5,690 nucleotides of DNA from a bacterium (GTDB lineage: Bacteria > Patescibacteriota > Patescibacteriia > Patescibacteriales > Patescibacteriaceae), in assembly GCA_021818075.1 (NCBI GenBank), contig JAKAFD010000048.1:1-5690 (forward strand). The letters run 5' to 3'. The position numbers and the translations under genes are program-made. Shown here in pieces: positions 1-4,705 of the stretch. The first letter of the stretch is position 1; every line of letters begins with the position of its first letter. The notes under the pieces were generated by a model, which had not been told where the DNA came from, did not search any database, and worked only from the letters and a program-made list of their open reading frames with translations.

Positions 1-223
1 CGGCGGTAATGACCGACGGGTAAACATTTAAATCGCGCTTGTAAGCGGCCAAAGCCACTTGCAACTGACTGATATCAGATACTCTGGTGCTGTCGCGGTT
101 TTGCCGGTTGACTTTATTGTAAGTGACTAAAGACAGGGTGGATAATATGCCGATTATAAGCACTACCACCAGCATTTCCAGCAGGGTAAAACCGCGATTT
201 TTTTCAACTGATGATTTCATCAT
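1..223 (-). CDS. Type IV prepilin, GspG/PilA-like, N-terminal 74 residues (partial, runs off left edge)
   Basis: This would be the structural subunit of a type IV pilus or type II secretion-like pseudopilus, made in the inner membrane, cut by prepilin peptidase and polymerised. The visible translation begins MMKSSVEKNRG, followed by FTLLEMLVVV. The predicted cleavage is between Gly11 and Phe12, and Glu is at mature position +5. A hydrophobic helix follows to about residue 34. After it comes the amphipathic helix typical of GspG-like pilins, with RVSDISQLQVAL at 47-58, then a Tyr at 61 and a YPS motif at 68-70. The start is the first of two adjacent ATGs (223-221 and 220-218) and lies 3 nt after the stop of the upstream gene. 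No Shine-Dalgarno is visible. It is last in the visible operon, the place of the major-type pilin after the minor ones. The globular C-terminal domain is outside the window, so GspG and PilA/PilE cannot be separated. Confidence 0.93.
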   Translation of the reverse strand, partial: MMKSSVEKNRGFTLLEMLVVVLIIGILSTLSLVTYNKVNRQNRDSTRVSDISQLQVALAAYKRDLNVYPSVITA

Positions 224-226
224 AAA

Positions 227-871
227 TTATCGCAAACAAGCCCAAGTGGGCGGCGGCGTGCCATTAGCTTTGCAATGAAGTACCGTGGCTCCCACCAAAC
301 AAACTGCGTCAGTACAGGCGTTGCCGCAGCCGTCGCTGCAATCGCCGAATTCCGGCACCGAGTTGGGCGTACAGGTCGGCGTACAAGGCGGCGTGCCGGT
401 AGCTAAATTAGCCTGCAAAATTACTTCAGAGTAAGCATTATCTTGCCTGGTGCCGCCCGGCGTATAACAGCGGCCGATGGAATTAACTGTATAGGTGGTC
501 TGATTGATTACATCCAAAGACAAAGCGCAACTGCAATGGTCGCCGACCGCCACCGTAGCGGCAGCCGAGTCGGATAATTCAGTGACACAGCCGCCGGTGG
601 TATTAAACACAAAAAACTGACCATCGGTACAGGTGGTATAGTTGTCCTGTGCCGAAGAACCCAATTCGGTATCGGCCATATCCAGACAAACTTGCGCCGC
701 CTTTCTGGCTTCGCCGGGAATGGTAAAGTTAATGCCGGCGGTAGAAGCGATGCGCCACAGCGCCGGCACCACCACGGCCAAAGCGGCCAGAATAAACACG
801 ACAAACACCAGCACTGACCCCGATTGATTTTGGCCTTTAATACTTAAAGGCTTAAATAATATTGTAATCAT
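227..871 (-). CDS. PilX/GspK-like minor pilin protein with cysteine-rich C-terminus
   Basis: A 214-residue protein with a pilin-type N-terminus: short basic leader, Gly18-Ser19 as likely prepilin peptidase site, then a hydrophobic helix at about 20-43. Mature position +5 is Phe23, not Glu. In the GspK and PilX families the N-terminal helix often lacks Glu5, and GspK sits at the filament tip, so the residue and the fourth position in an H-I-J-K gene order agree. The rest is unusual: 14 cysteines (62, 81, 95, 113, 115, 135, 163, 167, 178, 182, 186, 191, 200, 212), eight of them in the last 52 residues. The CTPTC, DCSDGCGNAC and AVC pieces resemble the Cys/Gly repeats of some secreted bacterial proteins (CGDDGCGGSCG type). 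A short internal repeat (ATGTPPC at 158-163 and ANGTPPP at 202-208) comes from a DNA repeat at 252-262 and 387-397. At 214 residues it is small for GspK. It begins 4 nt after the upstream stop, with no Shine-Dalgarno. Family assignment is by context and N-terminus only. Confidence 0.8.
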   Translation of the reverse strand: MITILFKPLSIKGQNQSGSVLVFVVFILAALAVVVPALWRIASTAGINFTIPGEARKAAQVCLDMADTELGSSAQDNYTTCTDGQFFVFNTTGGCVTELSDSAAATVAVGDHCSCALSLDVINQTTYTVNSIGRCYTPGGTRQDNAYSEVILQANLATGTPPCTPTCTPNSVPEFGDCSDGCGNACTDAVCLVGATVLHCKANGTPPPTWACLR

Positions 872-875
872 AATT

Positions 876-1424
876 TTACAGGCCGCGCCGTTTGGTATTG
901 GTGACGGCTGTTTGATAATTAATAGTTTTATTATAATCGGTAGAGCCGCTGGCCCGCAATTTCAGTAAAACGCGGTCGCCGGCGGTACTGGTGGCAAAAG
1001 TCAGGGTGCTGACAGTCACATCATTGGAAGTGATGGTATAATTGGTGCCGTTGCGGTTAATGACAATATTGCTGCCGGATAAAGAGTAAGTAACGCACAC
1101 CCCGTTTTTGTCCCGCAAATATAATTGACCGAGGCTGGTACAAAAATAAACATTATTACAGCCAGCGCCGCCGCAGGCCGGATCGCCACCGGCGGTGTGC
1201 GGCGTAGCGTTCTTGGCTTCATCGGCAAGTACATTCATGGCATAGCGCAAATCGCCTTCCATATTCTGCAAATCTTTGGTGCGGTCCTGAATTTCGGTAA
1301 TTTTGGTATAAGCTCGGGTGGCCACCAAAGTCAGCACGGCAAACAAACTGATGGAAATAACTAATTCCAATAAAGTTAAACCGGTTAATTTGCGGCCCTT
1401 AAGCGGCCAAAATTTTAACAACAT
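876..1424 (-). CDS. PilW/GspJ-like minor prepilin
   Basis: A 182-residue prepilin. The leader ends KLTG, with cleavage predicted after Gly15; the mature protein starts LTLLELVISI, so Glu20 is at +5. Leu instead of Phe at +1 is tolerated by prepilin peptidases. The hydrophobic helix runs to about residue 36, followed by a polar helix with GDLRYAMNVLADEAKNA (57-73), which matches the helix that follows the membrane segment in PilW/GspJ. The globular part has four cysteines (84, 89, 95, 110), possibly two disulfides, and ends in beta-rich sequence with a basic tail (TNTKRRGL). It begins 2 nt after the stop of the PilV-like gene and is presumably translated by coupling. Role by family: minor pilin of the tip complex that primes filament assembly. 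The subfamily call rests on the gene order and the post-helix motif rather than on overall similarity. Confidence 0.85.
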   Translation of the reverse strand: MLLKFWPLKGRKLTGLTLLELVISISLFAVLTLVATRAYTKITEIQDRTKDLQNMEGDLRYAMNVLADEAKNATPHTAGGDPACGGAGCNNVYFCTSLGQLYLRDKNGVCVTYSLSGSNIVINRNGTNYTITSNDVTVSTLTFATSTAGDRVLLKLRASGSTDYNKTINYQTAVTNTKRRGL

Positions 1425-1426
1425 AA

Positions 1427-2005
1427 TTAATGAAGATTGGCGGTATTAGACAGCGTAGTATATAATTTTTGCGTTGAACCGCGGCCGCGGTCGGCCCAGT
1501 ACAACTGGCACTCCAAGTCCAGATAATCGGTGCTATGAACGGTAGTGCCGGTATGGTAGGTGGTTTTCAGCATACGGTAAAAGTTGCTGGGCGTACCGCT
1601 GGCATATTGATAAAAATTGGTAGCGTCATAATTGAGCCGCGCCGACGAGTCAGTCACGCTGCCGTTGCCGTTGATGCCGATTTGCGTAAAATCGTTGTTG
1701 TAATCAATGCGCAAGGTGTAAACCTGGCCTTCGCTTAACGGCGGCAAATTGGTTAAATTAGTATAAAACGGCAAGGAGCTGGTGACATTATAATTACGGC
1801 GCGCTTCCGCCAGTTCCAAGCATTCCGCCAGCAAGCCTTTGGCGATAAAATCGTTTTCGGTCACATTTTCCACCTGTAAAATCTTAGTAGCCACGCTGAT
1901 AATCGCCACCAAGCTGACCGCCACCAAAGAAATGGTCACGACGATTTCCAGCAGGGAAAAACCCGCTGCGCTTGGTCGGCTGTTAAATTTAAACGGCAAA
2001 AACAT
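1427..2005 (-). CDS. PilV/GspI-like minor prepilin
   Basis: A 192-residue prepilin with leader MFLPFKFNSRPSAAG and mature start FSLLEIVVTI: cleavage after Gly15, Glu20 at +5. The helix continues to about residue 44. LLAECLELAEARRNYN (58-73) is the motif seen after the N-terminal helix in PilV/GspI proteins, where a Glu-Leu-Ala/Arg-rich helix ends in Arg-x-Asn. Near the C-terminus, residues 162-187 (LDLECQLYWADRG, then a LYTTLSN strand) fit the paired strands with a central Trp that close many PilV-type domains. Two cysteines (62, 166) could pair. It begins 4 nt after the stop of the GspH-like gene, with no Shine-Dalgarno. By family it is the second subunit of the minor pilin tip complex. The identity as a prepilin is secure; the exact subfamily is likely. 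Confidence 0.87.
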   Translation of the reverse strand: MFLPFKFNSRPSAAGFSLLEIVVTISLVAVSLVAIISVATKILQVENVTENDFIAKGLLAECLELAEARRNYNVTSSLPFYTNLTNLPPLSEGQVYTLRIDYNNDFTQIGINGNGSVTDSSARLNYDATNFYQYASGTPSNFYRMLKTTYHTGTTVHSTDYLDLECQLYWADRGRGSTQKLYTTLSNTANLH

Positions 2006-2009
2006 AAGC

Positions 2010-3227
2010 TTAGTTGCCCCACTGGGTTGAGCCGGAAGGCAAAACTTTTATACTCTTTAAAATATCGGCCGACGAACCGGTATTTTCCGCACCGGCATTA
2101 TTCAGCTTAATCTCGGCATAAGTCGTCGGCACGGCGCCGTTGGCATACATCATATAATTGGTCGGGCTGAAAAATATGTTCAACTCATCAACACCGACGC
2201 TGTCGCTATAGAGCCGTTCCAACACTAATCCGGGAGGCAGCTTAACTTCGCGAAAAGCTTCGTCGTCATTTTTATAAAAACTGGTTGGCCGGGTAAACCT
2301 TTCTATCCAGCGGCCGGTACCGCGGGAAAATCTAATCTCATCAATCGCGCCATTCCAAGAATTAGAGCTGCCATTATCTTCGGCGCCGATATAAATAGAC
2401 ACGGACTGACTGCGCACCGGCCGAGTGATGCGTTTTTTGGTCTGACCGAGGCCGTCTATAAACAATATTACTACATTCAAACTATTATCCCTGACCAGGG
2501 CCACATGATACCAGGTATCAAGGGAAATGGCGCCTCTGGACTGGACGGTGTAGGCCGTACCTAAATCATCATAAACCACGCCGTTAATTTTATCATTGGC
2601 ATCTTTATAAATACCGAAAGTCAAGGTGCCGGAACCGTTGCCTTTATAGGCCAGAGCCTTTTGCGAGCCGGTGCTGGAAGCCTTAAACCAAAAATCAATG
2701 GCCCAAGAGTCGCTGCCCGGGTCAAAAGCGCTGTTGGTTGGCACCCTTAGACTGTCGCTGGCGCCGTCAAATGACCAATAACCGATATCATCCGGCGGCT
2801 GACCGGCCGCCAGAACTTGAGTCGCCCCGGTCACCGCGATGGTGCTGGCCAACTGCGAACTGTCGGTGAACACCCCGCCGGACACGGTTTCACTGCCGTG
2901 AATCAAGAGCTTAATAGGATAGTCATACTGACCGTTACGGTTAAGGTCGGAAAAAACAATGTATTTATTTAGATTACGATTAAAATAAACGCCCCAGCCG
3001 TCCGGCCGATTTTTTTGATTAATATGCCCGGTTAAAGAATAATCCTGAGCCACATTCAAATCGGTTTTTATTTTACCGGCCACGCCTAAAATTTTGCCGC
3101 GATTATCAATGGCCGAATAATTGGCATAAATAGCCACCGACATTAAAGCAATTACGGACATCACCACCACCAACTCAATTAAAGTAAATCCGGCTCTTCC
3201 AGAAAATCTATTGGCAGTCTTAACCAT
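2010..3227 (-). CDS. GspH/FimT-like pseudopilin with inserted LamG-type domain
   Basis: A 405-residue prepilin, more than twice the usual length of GspH/FimT proteins (about 150-200). The leader MVKTANRFSGRAG is followed by FTLIELVVVMSVIAL: cleavage after Gly13, Glu18 at +5, helix to about 35. Residues 75-102 (DGWGVYFNR, then KYIVFSDLNRNGQYD) are the first half of a GspH-type beta domain with its Asp/Asn-rich turn. The second half appears only at 321-340 (DDEAFREVKLPPGLVLERL), so about 218 residues separate parts that are normally adjacent. Within the insert, about 149-318 is a LamG/concanavalin-like fold: YWSFDG, AIDFWFK, WYHVALVRD, LFIDG, GAIDEIRFSRG and a FTRPTSFY end. Residues 103-148 are not recognised. 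It starts 9 nt after the protease stop, has no Shine-Dalgarno and no cysteine. By family GspH primes the filament; the LamG module suggests surface binding of a glycan or protein, which is inference. Confidence 0.88.
   Translation of the reverse strand: MVKTANRFSGRAGFTLIELVVVMSVIALMSVAIYANYSAIDNRGKILGVAGKIKTDLNVAQDYSLTGHINQKNRPDGWGVYFNRNLNKYIVFSDLNRNGQYDYPIKLLIHGSETVSGGVFTDSSQLASTIAVTGATQVLAAGQPPDDIGYWSFDGASDSLRVPTNSAFDPGSDSWAIDFWFKASSTGSQKALAYKGNGSGTLTFGIYKDANDKINGVVYDDLGTAYTVQSRGAISLDTWYHVALVRDNSLNVVILFIDGLGQTKKRITRPVRSQSVSIYIGAEDNGSSNSWNGAIDEIRFSRGTGRWIERFTRPTSFYKNDDEAFREVKLPPGLVLERLYSDSVGVDELNIFFSPTNYMMYANGAVPTTYAEIKLNNAGAENTGSSADILKSIKVLPSGSTQWGN
2274..2783 (-). other. LamG/concanavalin A-like domain inside the GspH-like pseudopilin
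   Basis: Residues 149-318 of the pseudopilin at 2010-3227. Order of recognisable pieces: a first strand YWSFDG followed by SLRVPTNSAFDPG, a DFWFK strand, WYHVALVRD plus LFIDG (the usual 'W.HvAlv.....yiDG' pair), YIGAEDN, and GAIDEIRFSRG with a trailing RFTRPTSFY. This is the pattern of LamG-like jelly-roll domains found in surface and phage tail proteins. The ligand cannot be read from sequence. Confidence 0.82.
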
Positions 3228-3236
3228 AAAATTAAA

Positions 3237-4466
3237 TTATTGACCGTTTTTAATTATTGCTAAGGCTCGTTGTTTGACTTCATCAATCTGGCTATCAGCC
3301 TTTTCGGCTACAATTAGATCTGGCGTAATCCCCTGACCGTCAATGGATTTGCCTTTAGGCGTCAGCCATTTGGCCGCCGTAATTTTAACCGCGCTGCCGT
3401 TGGATAAATCTTTCAATACCTGGACCGATCCCTTGCCAAAAGTTTTTTCGCCGATAATGGTGGCCAGGTTGTGGTCCTGCAGGGCGCCGGCCACGATTTC
3501 CGAAGCGCTGGCGCTGCCGCGGTTAACCAAAACCACGGTTTTAAACTGCGCCAACGACGGCTCGCCTATACTCTTATTAATATTAGTAGTGCCGTCGCCA
3601 TAGCGTTCCATCACCACCACATCATCCTTTACCCACTTGCTGGCCATCAAAATGGCCGAATCCAGATAACCGCCCGGATTATTGCGTAAATCCAAAATTA
3701 TGCCCTTGGGATGTTTGGCCAAAATGTCGGCCGCCGCCTGATTAAACAAAGCGTCGGTATCGCCGTTAAAGTTAGACACGCGGATAATATAAATATTATC
3801 TCTGGTCAGCTCGGTCTTAACGCTGGCTATAGTAATTATATCTCTAATGATGGCAAACTCCAAAGGTTCCTTAGCGCCCTCGCGGCCGACGGTCAGTTTA
3901 ACCTGGGTACCCTTGGGACCTCTGATTTTATTAACCGCTTCAGTTACGCTTAAACCGGCTGTGGATTCGCCGTCAATTTTGATCAACTGATCACCGGCCT
4001 TTAAACCGGCTTTGGCCGCCGGCATACCTTCCAAAGGAGAAATAACCGTGACGACATCATTTTTCAAACCTATCTCCGCGCCGATGCCCTCAAACTTGCC
4101 GGACATATCAGTGGTGAATTCCTTGTTTTCTTCCGGCGTCATATAAACTGAATAGGGATCGCCGGTGGCTTCCACCAAACCCCGCAGCACGCCGCGAAAT
4201 AACTTGTCGTCGGTGACTTTGTCTTTATCAACAAAAGTGTTGGCCACGGTCTGCCACACTTCCTTAAATAATTTTTCATCAAAACCCGGCAAACTGCTGG
4301 GTTTGTCGGCGGTGAGTGATCGCAGTAAACCGGCTTCGGCCTGGCTTAAATTCCGTTTGGCCGCATATTGACCCAGCCAAAAAGCGCCGGTAAGCAATAA
4401 AGCAATGATTACTACATTTAAAATTGTCCGCTTGAGAGGCGGCCTATTATAATTATTATTTGTCAT
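3237..4466 (-). CDS. ctpA: S41 carboxyl-terminal processing protease (CtpA/CtpB/Prc family), membrane-anchored, PDZ-containing
   Basis: A 409-residue serine protease of peptidase family S41A, which cleaves near the C-termini of exported proteins. It has a basic N-terminus and one hydrophobic segment at about 15-32, so it is likely anchored with the protease outside the cytoplasm. The helical region 62-118 contains TGDPYSVYMTPEE, typical of the family. The PDZ domain is at about 127-195 (GIGAEIG, AAKAGLKAGDQLIKIDG, GPKGTQVKLTV). In the catalytic domain, LDLRNNPGGYLDSA (258-271) precedes the nucleophile Ser320 in RGSASASEI and Lys345 in TFGKGSVQ, with Gln349. The Ser-to-Lys spacing of 25 and Lys-to-Gln spacing of 4 match CtpB and Prc, so the enzyme looks intact. 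It is first in the operon, with a promoter close upstream and a probable 5' leader of only about 10 nt without Shine-Dalgarno. Substrates are unknown; co-transcription with pilins is compatible with a role in pilin turnover or envelope control. Confidence 0.95.
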   Translation of the reverse strand: MTNNNYNRPPLKRTILNVVIIALLLTGAFWLGQYAAKRNLSQAEAGLLRSLTADKPSSLPGFDEKLFKEVWQTVANTFVDKDKVTDDKLFRGVLRGLVEATGDPYSVYMTPEENKEFTTDMSGKFEGIGAEIGLKNDVVTVISPLEGMPAAKAGLKAGDQLIKIDGESTAGLSVTEAVNKIRGPKGTQVKLTVGREGAKEPLEFAIIRDIITIASVKTELTRDNIYIIRVSNFNGDTDALFNQAAADILAKHPKGIILDLRNNPGGYLDSAILMASKWVKDDVVVMERYGDGTTNINKSIGEPSLAQFKTVVLVNRGSASASEIVAGALQDHNLATIIGEKTFGKGSVQVLKDLSNGSAVKITAAKWLTPKGKSIDGQGITPDLIVAEKADSQIDEVKQRALAIIKNGQ

Positions 4467-4483
4467 AAATTTTTATTGAATTT

Positions 4484-4512
4484 ATTATAACACGAACCCG
4501 TGACGCGTTCAA
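4484..4512 (-). promoter_or_regulatory. Sigma70-type promoter for the protease-pilin operon
   Basis: On the minus strand, TTGAAC (4512-4507), a 17-nt spacer and a perfect TATAAT (4489-4484). A TG one base before the -10 makes it an extended -10 (TGTTATAAT). The -35 matches 4 of 6 consensus bases. Transcription would begin near 4477, leaving a leader of roughly 10 nt before the ATG at 4466. Position, spacing and direction agree with it serving the whole block from 4466 to 1, as no gap in that block exceeds 9 nt. Confidence 0.72.
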
Positions 4513-4529
4513 TAATTTTATACCTTGCT

Positions 4530-4556
4530 TTGACCCCTTTTTATTGTTAAGATAAT
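4530..4556 (+). promoter_or_regulatory. Possible rmuC promoter (weak)
   Basis: TTGACC at 4530-4535 and GATAAT at 4551-4556, each matching 5 of 6 consensus bases but with a short 15-nt spacer. If used, transcription would begin near 4563 and give a leader of about 130 nt containing both repeat arms. An alternative -10, TATACT at 4605-4610, has no recognisable -35. Both are weak calls. Confidence 0.3.
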
Positions 4557-4565
4557 GACGAATTA

Positions 4566-4596
4566 CGCAACGCCCAACGCGCAACTCGCAACGGGG
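4566..4596 (+). repeat. Left arm of inverted heptad repeat (four 7-bp units)
   Basis: Four consecutive 7-bp units at 4566, 4573, 4580 and 4587, each fitting CNYAACN (CGCAACG, CCCAACG, CGCAACT, CGCAACG), followed by GGG. Its reverse complement recurs at 4675-4705, with 23 of 31 positions identical. Function unknown; see the right arm. Confidence 0.75.
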
Positions 4597-4609
4597 ATAA
4601 AGTTTATAC

Positions 4610-4623
4610 TTTTAGGCCTAAAA
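4610..4623. repeat. 14-bp perfect palindrome between the heptad arms
   Basis: TTTTAGGCCTAAAA is a perfect dyad in the 78-bp stretch between the two heptad arms (4597-4674). It could be a small operator or simply part of the repeat element. The rest of that stretch is AT-rich then pyrimidine/purine mixed, and shows nothing else recognisable. Confidence 0.4.
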
Positions 4624-4674
4624 AACGAATTTTCTAAACAATAAAGGCCCAACTCTCCCAAGCTGACCCTACCA

Positions 4675-4705
4675 CCCCGTTAGGTGTTGCGTGTTATGAG
4701 TTACG
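4675..4705 (-). repeat. Right arm of inverted heptad repeat, overlapping the rmuC start
   Basis: Read on the minus strand, four 7-bp units (CGTAACT, CATAACA, CGCAACA, CCTAACG) at 4705-4678 followed by GGG, all fitting CNYAACN and in register with the left arm. The unit at 4692-4698 contains the ATG at 4696, and the unit at 4699-4705 encodes the next codons of rmuC. The arms could pair into an imperfect stem of about 31 bp with a 78-nt loop in the rmuC leader. Confidence 0.75.
4682..4686 (+). promoter_or_regulatory. Possible Shine-Dalgarno AGGTG for rmuC
   Basis: AGGTG matches the 3' part of the canonical GGAGGTG and lies 9 nt before the ATG at 4696. It is the only Shine-Dalgarno-like site before any gene in the window. 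It sits inside the heptad repeat, so the match may be incidental. Confidence 0.4.

Noticed and set aside
252..397. Direct repeat of GGCGGCGTGCC (252-262 and 387-397), extending with mismatches to 16 of 18 bp
   Set aside because: It encodes the two Gly-Thr-Pro-Pro pieces of the cysteine-rich protein. A short in-gene duplication or similar linker codons explains it, and there is no sign of an element.
1478..1491. Perfect 14-bp GC-rich palindrome ACCGCGGCCGCGGT
   Set aside because: It lies in the PilV-like coding region and encodes the Asp-Arg-Gly-Arg-Gly run near the C-terminus. The flanking bases do not extend it, so codon choice for Arg/Gly explains it.
2265..2926. ATGAC at both ends of the LamG insertion (2265-2269 and 2922-2926, minus-strand reading) as a possible target duplication
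   Set aside because: Five bases in coding sequence of Asp-rich turns is close to chance and does not show a mobile insertion.
4566..4705. CRISPR array or rho-independent terminator
   Set aside because: The units are 7 bp without spacers, so not CRISPR. The arms lie between divergent genes upstream of both and lack a T-run after a GC stem, so not a terminator.
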